Below are positions 23,480 to 33,475 of a stretch of 64,000 bases of DNA, piece by piece; position 1 is the first letter of the stretch; each line of letters starts with the position of its first letter. Made by a program: the position numbers and the translations under genes. Below the pieces are notes generated by a model. The model was not told where the DNA came from and did not search any database. It worked only from the letters and a program-made list of their open reading frames with translations. Source of the stretch: Kitasatospora cineracea (GTDB lineage: Bacteria; Actinomycetota; Actinomycetes; Streptomycetales; Streptomycetaceae); assembly GCF_003751605.1 (NCBI RefSeq), contig NZ_RJVJ01000002.1, positions 682,001-746,000 of the forward strand, given 5' to 3'.

Positions 23480-24430
23480 TCACACCTGCGGGTCAGTGGC
23501 GTACGGGTTCCGGCCGTCGGGCTGCTGGTCGTAGGGGTTCTGGCCGTACGGGTTCTGGCCGTACGGGTTCTGGCCGTAGGGGTGCTGCCCGCCCGACGGC
23601 TGCCCATACGGCGGCTGCCCGTACGGCGGCCGGTCGTCGTGGGCCGGCTCCGGGTCGTCGTCCGCGGGCTCCGGGTCCGGCGCGTCCTCGGGCTCGTACG
23701 GGGCGAGTTCGCGGGCCAGCAGGGTCGCGCCGGCCACCGCGCCGGGCATCGCCAGCACCGTCACGACCGGGACCAGGAACAGCAGGGCCAGGCCGGCGCC
23801 GAAGCCGAGCGTCATCGGCAGCCGGGAGCGCAGCAGCCGCAGCCGCTGCTTCTGGGTCAGGCCGCGCTTCTGCAGCGGCGTGCCGGTCAGTTCGGCGGCC
23901 AGGTAGAAGCCGGAGACGCAGAGCGCCACCACCGGGACGACGGTCTGCCCGAGCACCGGGACGAACCCGCACAGGAACAGCACGATCCCGAACGCGGCCG
24001 CCCGCAGCAGCACCGCGAGGCTGTCCCGGGCGGCGGTCCACAGCTGCCGCCAGAGCGGGACGTCCGGTTCCGGCGGGCCGCCGCCCTCGGTCTCCTCGAC
24101 CTTCGCCGACAGCGACTCGTAGAACGGTTCGCCGATCAGCAGCGTCACCGCCGTGAAGGTCAGCATCGCCAGCAGTCCGCCCGCGCCGACCGCCACCACG
24201 GCGAGGACCGTGCGCACGACGTCGCGCCACGGTTCGCTCCAGCCGTCCGCGAACGGCGTCGCCCAGGCGGCCAGGTCGCCCGCGTAGACGATCAGCACCG
24301 CCAGCACGGCCACGTAGCCGACCAGGGCGATCAGCGCCGGGATCATCCCGAAGCCCCACCAGCGGCCGTGCCGCGCCACCCACCGCTGCCCGTTGAACAG
24401 GAACCGCAGTCCCGCCCCGAAATCTCGCAT
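23480..24430 (-). CDS. EI24 domain (CysZ-like) membrane protein
   Basis: 316 residues. The N-terminal 245 residues form four long membrane segments with the EI24/CysZ pattern, starting MRDFGAGLRFLFNGQRWVARH and including LTFTAVTLLIGEPFYESLSAKVEE and ELTGTPLQKRGL. The C-terminal tail is acidic, then a proline/tyrosine/glycine repeat of YGQNP type (PYGQNPYGQNPYGQ). Relatives include sulfate transporter CysZ; the actinobacterial members are not characterised. Intrinsically disordered tails of this kind are often phosphorylated or bind partners. Confidence 0.85.
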   Translation of the reverse strand: MRDFGAGLRFLFNGQRWVARHGRWWGFGMIPALIALVGYVAVLAVLIVYAGDLAAWATPFADGWSEPWRDVVRTVLAVVAVGAGGLLAMLTFTAVTLLIGEPFYESLSAKVEETEGGGPPEPDVPLWRQLWTAARDSLAVLLRAAAFGIVLFLCGFVPVLGQTVVPVVALCVSGFYLAAELTGTPLQKRGLTQKQRLRLLRSRLPMTLGFGAGLALLFLVPVVTVLAMPGAVAGATLLARELAPYEPEDAPDPEPADDDPEPAHDDRPPYGQPPYGQPSGGQHPYGQNPYGQNPYGQNPYDQQPDGRNPYATDPQV

Positions 24431-24499
24431 TCCCGAACCTTAAAGGAACCGTCAAACCGGCCGGGCGCCCACCCGTCGCCACCCCGCCGGCCGTTCCGG

Positions 24500-24529
24500 C
24501 CCGTGCGGCCCCGGCCCGGGCCGCACGGG
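24500..24529 (-). terminator. 12-bp hairpin downstream of the MFS gene
   Basis: CCCGTGCGGCCC (24500-24511) pairs perfectly with GGGCCGCACGGG (24518-24529) with a six-base loop. It lies immediately beyond the stop of the minus-strand MFS gene at 24535. Confidence 0.75.
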
Positions 24530-24534
24530 CGGTC

Positions 24535-25839
24535 TCAGGGGGTGCCGCCGCCCGCCGGGGCGGGGACCCGGTCGGTGGTGGCGGCGGGCCGGGCGGCGCC
24601 GCGCAGGATCCCGGCGGACGCGGCGGCGGTCGCGCACAGCAGGGTGAGCAGCAGGAAGGCGTGGTTCAGGGCGGTCAGGTGGGTGAGCCAGCCGATGACG
24701 GCGGGGCCGGCCAGCATGCCGAGGTAGCCGAGCCCGGCGACCCGGGAGACGTTGGCGCCCGCGGCGGCGGGGTCGGCGTGCCCGGCGGCGCTGAACAGCT
24801 GCGGGACGCACCCGGACAGGCCGAGGCCGAACAGCGCCCAACCGAGGAACGCCGCCCACACCCAGGGCGTCAGCGCGGCGACGGTGATGCCGAGCGCGGC
24901 CGTCGCCGCCCCGTACCGCAGCACCGCGGTCGCCCCGTGGCGGGCCGCGAACCGGTCGGCGAGCAGGCGGCCGACGGTCATCGCGGCCGCGTAGGTGCCG
25001 TAGGCGAACGCGGCGGTGCTCGCGGGCGCGCCGAGCACGTCCTTGAGGTGCAGGGCGCTCCAGTCGTTGGCGGCGCCCTCGCTGAGCATCACCATCAGCG
25101 CCAGCACGGCGAGCACCCGGATCCGGCGGCGGGCGTCGCGGTCGGTGGTGGCGCGGCTGTCGGCAGGGACGGCGCTGTCGGCAGGGGTGGCGCTGTCGGC
25201 AGGGGCGGCGGGGGCTCCGGTCGGCTTCCCGTCCACGGCCTCGCCGTCGGCGGGCGCCGCGGTGCCGGGCAGCAGGCTGCGGGCGGTCAGCAGGGCGACG
25301 GCGAGGCCGGCCGCGCCGAGCAGGGCGAGGGTGGCGGCCGGGCCCAGGCCGGTGGCGGCGGCCGCGGCGGCGGCGCCGGCGGCGATCACCCCGCCGACCG
25401 AGAAGGTGGCGTGGAAGCCGGACATCACGGGGCGCCCGTACGCCTGCTCCACGTGCACGGCGTGGGCGTTCATGCTGACGTCCAGGCAGCCGTTGGCAAA
25501 GCCGAAGACCAGCAGCGCACCGGCCAGCGTCCACGGGTTCGGGGCCAGGCCGGGCAGCACCAGTGACGCGGCGCACAGCGCGCCGGAGGCCGGGACGACG
25601 GTGCGCGCGCCGAGGCGGTCGGTCAGGCTCCCGGCCGCCCGCATGCCCGCGAAGGCGCCCAGGCCCAGCAGCACCAGCAGGCCGCCGAGCGCGGCGTGGC
25701 CGATGCCGACCCGGGACTCGATCGCGGGGATGTGCACCACCCAGGCGCCCATCAGGGTGCCGCACAGGACGAAGTAGACGTAGGTCGCCACGCGGGCGGC
25801 TCGGAGCCGTTGTTCCATGCCGACGACCATAACGAACAT
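24535..25839 (-). CDS. MFS permease
   Basis: 434 residues with about twelve membrane helices and a loop rich in alanine, serine and threonine in the middle. Landmarks are WVVHIPAIESRVGIGHAALGGLL, GSLTDRLGARTVV, GFANGCLDVSMNAHAVHVEQAYGR and LGWALFGLGLSGCVPQLFSAAGH. These fit the FucP/YbjJ-like branch that exports or takes up sugars and related compounds. ATG 25839 and ATG 25818 are both possible starts and neither has a clear ribosome binding site. It is divergent from a DeoR-type regulator that probably controls it. Confidence 0.88.
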   Translation of the reverse strand: MFVMVVGMEQRLRAARVATYVYFVLCGTLMGAWVVHIPAIESRVGIGHAALGGLLVLLGLGAFAGMRAAGSLTDRLGARTVVPASGALCAASLVLPGLAPNPWTLAGALLVFGFANGCLDVSMNAHAVHVEQAYGRPVMSGFHATFSVGGVIAAGAAAAAAATGLGPAATLALLGAAGLAVALLTARSLLPGTAAPADGEAVDGKPTGAPAAPADSATPADSAVPADSRATTDRDARRRIRVLAVLALMVMLSEGAANDWSALHLKDVLGAPASTAAFAYGTYAAAMTVGRLLADRFAARHGATAVLRYGAATAALGITVAALTPWVWAAFLGWALFGLGLSGCVPQLFSAAGHADPAAAGANVSRVAGLGYLGMLAGPAVIGWLTHLTALNHAFLLLTLLCATAAASAGILRGAARPAATTDRVPAPAGGGTP

Positions 25840-25870
25840 TCCATCTGTTCGAAAGTGGGCTCAACGAACA
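25831..25870. promoter_or_regulatory. DeoR-type operator candidate between MFS and regulator genes
   Basis: AACGAACA occurs at 25831-25838 and again at 25863-25870, with the inverse TGTTCG at 25846-25851. The three half sites in an AT-richer gap between divergent genes resemble the repeated elements bound by DeoR-family regulators. The left copy overlaps the first codons of the longer MFS reading. Confidence 0.55.
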
Positions 25871-25908
25871 GATTGCCTGTGCGTTGCGGGGTGCGGTTCA
25901 ATCTCGGT

Positions 25909-26670
25909 ATGAACAACTCGGAGCGGCACGCCCTGATCGCCCAGACCGTCCGGGACGCGGGCAGCGCCACCGTCCCGGAGCTCGCCGCCCTCACCGGCGC
26001 CTCCGAGATGACCGTCCGCCGCGACCTGGACGCCCTCTCCGCCCAGGGCGTGCTGGAACGCTTCCGCGGCGGCGCCCGCACCCTGCTGCTGCGCGGCGAG
26101 GAACCCCCGTTCGCGCTGCGCGCCCGCGAGGCCGTCGACGCCAAACGCCGGATCGCCGCCGCGATCTCCGCGCTGATCGCCGACGGCGAGACCGTCGTCC
26201 TCGACAGCGGCACCACCTGCCTGGAACTCGCCCGCCTGCTGCGCGAGCGCCCCGTCACCGTGATGCCGCTCTCGCTGCCCGCCATCCACGTCCTCGGCGA
26301 CACCCCCGGCCCGGCCACCCTGATCGTCCCCGGCGGACAGCCCCGCGCCACCGAGGGCGCCCTCACCGGCCCGCTCACCCTCGCCTCGCTCTCCGCCCTG
26401 CGCTTCGACACCGCCGTCGTCGGCTGCTGCGCGCTCAGCGCCGCCGACGGCCTGACCGCCTACGACCTCGACGACGCCACCGTCAAGAAGGCCGCCACCG
26501 CCGCCGCCCGCCGCACCGTCGCCGCCGCCGACGGCGGCAAACTCGGCCGCACCGCCTTCGCCCGCGCCGTCCCCACCGACCGCATCCACACCCTCGTCAC
26601 CGACCCCACCGCCCCCGCCGCCGAGATCACCGCCCTCGAAGCCGCCGGCGTCACCGTCACCCTCGCCTGA
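25909..26670 (+). CDS. DeoR family transcriptional regulator
   Basis: 253 residues. DeoR winged helix at the N-terminus: RHALIAQTVRDAGSATVPELAALTGASEMTVRRDLDALSAQG. The C-terminal sugar-phosphate-binding domain follows with ETVVLDSGTTCLELARLL, DTAVVGCCALSAADGLT and ADGGKLGRTAF. It is divergent from the MFS permease, with repeated AACGAACA sites between, consistent with regulation by a sugar phosphate. Confidence 0.92.
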   Translation: MNNSERHALIAQTVRDAGSATVPELAALTGASEMTVRRDLDALSAQGVLERFRGGARTLLLRGEEPPFALRAREAVDAKRRIAAAISALIADGETVVLDSGTTCLELARLLRERPVTVMPLSLPAIHVLGDTPGPATLIVPGGQPRATEGALTGPLTLASLSALRFDTAVVGCCALSAADGLTAYDLDDATVKKAATAAARRTVAAADGGKLGRTAFARAVPTDRIHTLVTDPTAPAAEITALEAAGVTVTLA

Positions 26671-26776
26671 CCCGGCGCCCCGCCCGACGTGCCGCCCGGC
26701 GTGCCGCGACCCCCCGGCGCGGGTACCCGGAGAGGGTGGACGGCACGGACCCGCGACAGGACGACGGAGGTGGCCG

Positions 26777-27238
26777 GTGAACGGTCGGGTGACAGCGGAA
26801 CAGGCCCGGGCATGGCTGGACGTCGCGGTGGCCGAGGCGGAAACCGGACTCGCGGAGGGCGGCATCCCGATCGGGGCCGCCCTGTTCCGGCGCGACGGAC
26901 GGCTCCTCGGACGCGGGCACAACCGCCGCGTGCAGGACGGCGACCCCTCCCTGCACGCCGAGACCGCCGCGTTCCGCGCCGCCGGCCGGCTGCGCGGCTA
27001 CCGCGACACGGTGATGGTCACCACCCTCTCCCCCTGCTGGTACTGCTCGGGCCTGGTCCGCCAGTTCGGCATCGGCCACGTGGTGATCGGCGAATCCACC
27101 ACCTTCACCGGCGGCCACGACTGGCTCGCCGCCCACGGCACCGGCATCACCCTGCTCGACGACCCGCACTGCGTCCGCCTGATGGCCGACTTCACCGCCG
27201 CCCGCCCCGACCTCTGGTCCGAGGACATCGGCGAATGA
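26777..27238 (+). CDS. Nucleoside/cytosine deaminase-like zinc enzyme
   Basis: 153 residues starting at GTG 26777, with GGAGG at about 26765-26769. It contains the two cytidine-deaminase-fold zinc motifs: HAETAAF (His and catalytic Glu) near residue 60 and SPCWYCSGL (two cysteines) near residue 85. GGIPIGAALFRRDGRLLGRGHN at the start resembles yeast-type cytosine deaminase and guanine deaminases. The exact base cannot be read from sequence. It is probably transcribed after the DeoR gene (106-base gap). Confidence 0.88.
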   Translation: MNGRVTAEQARAWLDVAVAEAETGLAEGGIPIGAALFRRDGRLLGRGHNRRVQDGDPSLHAETAAFRAAGRLRGYRDTVMVTTLSPCWYCSGLVRQFGIGHVVIGESTTFTGGHDWLAAHGTGITLLDDPHCVRLMADFTAARPDLWSEDIGE

Positions 27239-27319
27239 CCCCACCCCCACCGGAACGGCACCGCCCGCCGCCGCGCCCCGGGCGCAACGACGGGCGGAAG
27301 CCCCACTCCTGACGGACCG

Positions 27320-29206
<1,887 letters not shown>

Positions 29207-29459
29207 GTGAAGTCCGGTTCGTGGCGTTTGGCTGGCAGAAGGACTGGCGGGGCGGGTGGGGTGGGTGCGGCGGCAGTGGCGTCGCGGGAGGCCAGAATAC
29301 GGGTGCGCGTTCGAGCCGCGCACGCACCGGCCCTCCGTGAAATGCCGGGCCGCGGCGGACCGGTGGCGGTGGGCGCGGGGCCCGTCCGCGTGGTCCGTAC
29401 GGTAGGGAGCGGCACCGACAGTACGCCCCGGCGGGGTGGGGGGCGGGAGTTGGGTGGGG

Positions 29460-30971
29460 TCATCGGTCCTCTCCGGGGTGCCGGGTGGGGTGCCGGGTGG
29501 AGTCTCGGCCTGCGGGCCGGGCGGTGGGGTCGGGGGGTGCGTGGCGGCGCAGGGCGGCGAGTCCGACGGGGGGCTGGTGGTCGCGGACGTGGTCGCGGTG
29601 CCACCAGGCGCCGGTGGCGCGCAGTTCGGGGCCGTCGGTGAAGCGGTAGCGGTACAGGCGGGCCCGGACCAGGGCGGGCGGGGCGTCGGGGAAGGGGTTG
29701 CGGCGCAGCAGCCGCAGGGTGTCGGGGTCGTTGACGAGCAGGCGGGCGAGCAGCGGGAGGAACCAGGGGCGGGCGTAGGAGGGGGAGATCGCGGCGAACC
29801 ACATCAGCCAGTCGAGGCGCAGGTGGTAGGGCGCGAACTGCCGTGGCAGGCGGCGCAGTTCGCCGGGCTTGCCGGGGAATTCGTACTCCTGCCAGCCGTC
29901 GGTGCCGTGAACGTCGCGGGTGCCTTCGAGGACGATCTCGTACCGGGTCCGGTTGACGGAGCCGAACGCGCCGTAGCTGTTGACCAGGTGGAGGCGGTCC
30001 CAGGAGCGGTTCATCTGCTGGCGCGGGGAGACCAGGTTGCGGGCGGGCTGCCAGGAGCGGGCCAGGACCAGCAGGGCGTAGGCGGCCACCAGCACCTGGT
30101 ACCAGACGGGTTGGCCGGGGTAGCCGGGGTCGGGGCCGATCGGCAGGACGCGGCGCAGCGTGCCGGTGTCGAGGACGGCCAGGGCGAGGGCGACGGTGAG
30201 CCAGTTCAGCCAGGCGAAGTTGCCGGAGGCGATCAGCCACAGCTGGGTGGCGATCATCAGCAGGGCGGCGTCGGAGGCGATCGGCTGCGGGAGGAACAGG
30301 GCGAAGGGGACGGCGAGTTGGACGACGTGGTTGGCGGCGGCCTCGGCCTTGTGCAGCGGGCGGGGCAGGTGGTGGAAGAACCAGCTGAGCGGGCCGGGCA
30401 TGGGCTGGGTCTCGTGGTGGTGGTAGAGGCAGGTGAGCTTGCGCCAGCAGGCGTCGCCGCGCCACTTGATCAGTCCGGCGCCGAACTCGACCCGGAACAG
30501 CAGCCAGCGCAGCAGCCACAGCACGAGCAGCGGCGGGGCGACCCGATCGTTGCCGAGGAACACGGCGAGGGCGCCGGCCTCCAGCAGCAGGGACTCCCAC
30601 CCGAAGGCGTACCAGGTCTGCCCGGTGTTGACGATCGACAGGTAGAGCGCCCAGAGCAGCGCCCACAGGGCCATCGCGGCGCCGAGCGGCAGCAGGTCGG
30701 CCGCCCCGGCGAGCAGGGCGGCGGACAGCAGCAGGCCGGTCCGGGCGACGGCGGCGTACAGGCGGTCGCTGTAGTGCCAGTGGAACAGGCTGGGGGCGCG
30801 GCGGAACGGGACGCGGGCCAGGAAGCGCGGGATCGGGAGCATGCCGCGGCTGCCGAGCAGGGCGGGGAACTGGCGGGCGGCGGCGAGGAATCCGCAGCAG
30901 TAGACGAGGGCGAGCAGGCGCAGGAACAGCTCGCGGGCGAGCCGGTACTCGGGTGCGGCGAGCCATGCCAT
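29460..30971 (-). CDS. Lipase maturation factor (LMF1) family membrane protein
   Basis: 503 residues with about eight membrane helices in the first half. Family signatures are WYAFGWESLLLEAGALAVFLG, FRVEFGAGLIKWRGDACWRKLTCLYHHHETQPMPGPLSWFFHHLP, LVNSYGAFGSVNRTRYEIVLEGT and the C-terminal LRLDWLMWFAAISPS plus PALVRARLYRYRFT. ATG 30971 has GAAGGAG upstream, which excludes the long N-terminal extension of the open frame. In animals LMF1 folds secreted lipases in the ER; the bacterial role is unknown. No lipase gene is adjacent, although two lipase-like genes occur elsewhere in this window. Confidence 0.9.
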   Translation of the reverse strand: MAWLAAPEYRLARELFLRLLALVYCCGFLAAARQFPALLGSRGMLPIPRFLARVPFRRAPSLFHWHYSDRLYAAVARTGLLLSAALLAGAADLLPLGAAMALWALLWALYLSIVNTGQTWYAFGWESLLLEAGALAVFLGNDRVAPPLLVLWLLRWLLFRVEFGAGLIKWRGDACWRKLTCLYHHHETQPMPGPLSWFFHHLPRPLHKAEAAANHVVQLAVPFALFLPQPIASDAALLMIATQLWLIASGNFAWLNWLTVALALAVLDTGTLRRVLPIGPDPGYPGQPVWYQVLVAAYALLVLARSWQPARNLVSPRQQMNRSWDRLHLVNSYGAFGSVNRTRYEIVLEGTRDVHGTDGWQEYEFPGKPGELRRLPRQFAPYHLRLDWLMWFAAISPSYARPWFLPLLARLLVNDPDTLRLLRRNPFPDAPPALVRARLYRYRFTDGPELRATGAWWHRDHVRDHQPPVGLAALRRHAPPDPTARPAGRDSTRHPTRHPGEDR

Positions 30972-31217
30972 GCGGCCGCTCCTTCGGTCGGCTGCGCTCG
31001 GGGCCGCCCCCATGCCTACCATCCGGCGCGGCCGGGGCGGCCCGGCCGGGGGCACGGTGGTGCGCCGGTTCATCCGGTCGGCCCTGCCCGGCGTGCGGCG
31101 GGGGGCGTTCGCGCGTAGTGACCCGTCCCCGGTCCGGAAACCCCCTGTCGGCCGCGGACGGAGTGTGGTGTCATTCCGCCGAACGCACCCCGTCAGGACC
31201 AAGACCAGGAGACGCCC

Positions 31218-32219
31218 ATGTCCGCACCCTCTCCGCAGTCCCCGGCCGACGCCGGCCCCGACTGTCCGCCCCCGTCCTCCCGCTCCGGGACCGCGCCCGC
31301 GGCCGGGAAGGCGTCCACGGCCGGGAAGGCGCCCGCGGCCGGGCTCGGGGCGGCGGTGTGGGCGGCGCTCGGCATCGTGTACGTGGTGTGGGGGTCGACC
31401 TACCTGGCGATCCGGGTGGTGGTGGAGACCATGCCGCCGCTGCTGTCGGGCGCGCTGCGCTTCGGGGCGGCGGCGCTGCTGCTCGGTGCGGGCCTGGCGG
31501 CCCGTCAGGGGTGGCGGGCGCTGCGGGTGACGTGGCGTCAGTTCGCCTCCGCCTTCCTGGTGGGCGTGCTGCTGCTGGTCGGCGGCAACGGCCTGGTGGT
31601 GCTGGCCGAGCGGACCGTCCCGTCGGGGCTGGCGGCGCTGATGGTGGCGAGCGTGCCGCTCTGGGTGGTGCTGCTGCGCCGGGCGTTCGGGGCCCGGACC
31701 GGCCGGACCACGCTGGCGGGGGTGCTGGTCGGGCTGGTGGGCCTGGTGGTGCTGACCGCGCCGGGGCTGACGGGTGCGGTCGGGCTGTCCGGCCTGCTGC
31801 TGGTGGTGGGCGCGGCGGTGGTGTGGGCGCTGGGCTCGGTGCTGGCGGGGCGGCTGCCGATGCCGGCCGATCCGTTCGTGGCGAGCGTGTACGAAATGCT
31901 GGCGGGTGCGCTGGGCGCGCTGGCGCTGTCGTTCGTCCGGGGCGAGCCGGGCGGGTTCGATCCGGGGGCGGTGTCCGCGGGGTCGTGGGCGGGGCTGGTG
32001 TACCTGGTGCTGTTCGGCTCCATTGTCGCGTTCACGTCTTACGCGTGGCTGTTGCAGCGCGCGCCGCTTCCACTGGTGGCGACCTACGCGTACGTCAATC
32101 CGGTGGTGGCGGTTTTCCTCGGCTGGCTCTTCCTCTCCGAGGCGCTGACCTGGCCGATCATGGTCGGCGGGGCGATCGTGGTCGGCGGGGTGTTCCTGGT
32201 CGCGCGGAACGAGCGATGA
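31218..32219 (+). CDS. EamA/DMT family transporter
   Basis: 333 residues. An Ala/Pro/Gly-rich cytoplasmic lead of about 40 residues precedes ten membrane helices in two EamA repeats. Signatures are IVYVVWGSTYLAIRVVVETMPPLLSGALRFG in the first repeat and YLVLFGSIVAFTSYAWLLQRAPLPLVATYAYVNPVVAVFLGW in the second, typical of the RhaT/YedA-like group. The substrate is unknown. It is divergent from the lipase maturation factor gene. Confidence 0.92.
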   Translation: MSAPSPQSPADAGPDCPPPSSRSGTAPAAGKASTAGKAPAAGLGAAVWAALGIVYVVWGSTYLAIRVVVETMPPLLSGALRFGAAALLLGAGLAARQGWRALRVTWRQFASAFLVGVLLLVGGNGLVVLAERTVPSGLAALMVASVPLWVVLLRRAFGARTGRTTLAGVLVGLVGLVVLTAPGLTGAVGLSGLLLVVGAAVVWALGSVLAGRLPMPADPFVASVYEMLAGALGALALSFVRGEPGGFDPGAVSAGSWAGLVYLVLFGSIVAFTSYAWLLQRAPLPLVATYAYVNPVVAVFLGWLFLSEALTWPIMVGGAIVVGGVFLVARNER

Positions 32220-32266
32220 GAGCTCCGTGAACGAACCTCCCGGGTTGAATTCAAGAAGGTAACGAG

Positions 32267-32288
32267 TTGGTCGAATCGTCCCGACCAA
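32267..32288. promoter_or_regulatory. Operator-like palindrome upstream of the sugar-binding lipoprotein gene
   Basis: TTGGTCG (32267-32273) and CGACCAA (32282-32288) flank eight bases in an unusually AT-rich stretch, about 35 bases upstream of the predicted -35 box. Size and symmetry suit an LacI- or ROK-type regulator of a sugar-uptake gene. Confidence 0.5.
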
Positions 32289-32322
32289 TGATTTACTTCT
32301 TGACGACACATGACGGGTGGGC

Positions 32323-32350
32323 TTGACTCCCCTTCACCTCGCCGTAGGGA
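32323..32350 (+). promoter_or_regulatory. Predicted sigma-70-type promoter of the sugar-binding lipoprotein gene
   Basis: TTGACT (32323-32328) and TAGGGA (32345-32350) with 16 bases between. GGGAGG follows at 32364-32369 and the ATG at 32381, giving a short leader. Confidence 0.45.
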
Positions 32351-32380
32351 CACGGCGCTGTCAGGGAGGCACCACCCACC

Positions 32381-33475
32381 ATGAACTCGATGACGCGTCG
32401 ACTCGTCATCGGCACGGCCGCCGTGTCGATGACGCTGTCGCTCGCCGCCTGCGGGGACGACAAGTCCTCGTCCTCGGGCAACCAGTCCATCGGACTGCTG
32501 CTGCCCGAGCGCTCCTCGTCCACCCGCTACGAGGCGTTCGACAAGCCGTTGATCCAGACCTCGGTCGAGGGGCTGTGCACCAAGTGCACCCTCGACTACG
32601 CCAACGCCGACGGCGACGAGAAGGTCCAGAAGCAGCAGTTCGACGCGCTGCTCTCGCGCGGGGTCAAGGTGATCCTGCTCGACCCGGTGAACGCCGCCGT
32701 CACCGCGCCCTGGGTCGAGGAGGCCAAGAAGAAGGGCACCAAGGTCATCGCGTACGACCGGCTGGCCGCCGGCGACGTCATCGCCTACATCTCCTTCGAC
32801 AACCAGCGCACCGGCGAACTCCAGGGCCAGGCCCTGCTGGACGCGATGGGCCGGGCCGGCAAGAAGCCCGCCGACTCCGAGATCCTGATGATCAACGGCG
32901 CGGAGACCGACCCCAACGCCGGCGCCTTCAAGACCGGCGCGCACCTGGCCCTGGACGGCAAGGTCAAGCGGATCGCCTACGAGCAGTCCGGCGAGTGGAA
33001 GCCCGACGTCGCCGCGTCGAAGATCGACGAGGCGGTCTCCAAGCTCGGCAAGAACGGCTTCCAGGCCGTCTACTCGGCCAACGACGGCATGGCCGGCGCC
33101 ATCATCGACGCGCTGCACAAGGCCGGCCGCACCGACGTGCCGGTCGGCGGGCAGGACGCCTCGCTGGACGCGATCCGCCGGATCCTCACCGGCGAGCAGG
33201 CGTACACCATCTACAAGCCGTACCAGCCGGAGACCGAGGCCGCCGCCAACATGGCGGTCTACCTGGTCAAGGGCATCGACATCACCTCGGTGGCGGCCGC
33301 CGTCACCCAGTCCGGCGACAAGCAGATCCCCTCGATGCTGCTCACCCCGGTCGTGGTCACCAAGGACAAGATCGCCGAGACGGTCATCGACGGCGGCCTC
33401 TACAAGGCCGAGGAGATCTGCACCCCGCAGTTCGCCAAGGCCTGCAAGGACGCCGGCATCCCCGGCTCCTACTGA
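32381..33475 (+). CDS. Xylose-type sugar ABC transporter substrate-binding lipoprotein
   Basis: 364 residues. A lipoprotein signal ends in the lipobox LSLAAC, giving a lipid anchor at Cys-25. The periplasmic-binding fold of the ribose/xylose type follows: IGLLLPERSSSTRYEAFDKP, GVKVILLDPVNAAVTAPWVEEAKKKGTKVIAYDRL, INGAETDPNAGAFKTGAH, VYSANDGMAGAIIDALHKAG and PVGGQDASLDAIRRILTGEQAYTIYKP. Closest remembered family is XylF. No permease or ATPase gene lies nearby, so it is an orphan or uses components elsewhere. Its last seven bases overlap the end of the convergent MFS gene. Confidence 0.92.
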   Translation: MNSMTRRLVIGTAAVSMTLSLAACGDDKSSSSGNQSIGLLLPERSSSTRYEAFDKPLIQTSVEGLCTKCTLDYANADGDEKVQKQQFDALLSRGVKVILLDPVNAAVTAPWVEEAKKKGTKVIAYDRLAAGDVIAYISFDNQRTGELQGQALLDAMGRAGKKPADSEILMINGAETDPNAGAFKTGAHLALDGKVKRIAYEQSGEWKPDVAASKIDEAVSKLGKNGFQAVYSANDGMAGAIIDALHKAGRTDVPVGGQDASLDAIRRILTGEQAYTIYKPYQPETEAAANMAVYLVKGIDITSVAAAVTQSGDKQIPSMLLTPVVVTKDKIAETVIDGGLYKAEEICTPQFAKACKDAGIPGSY

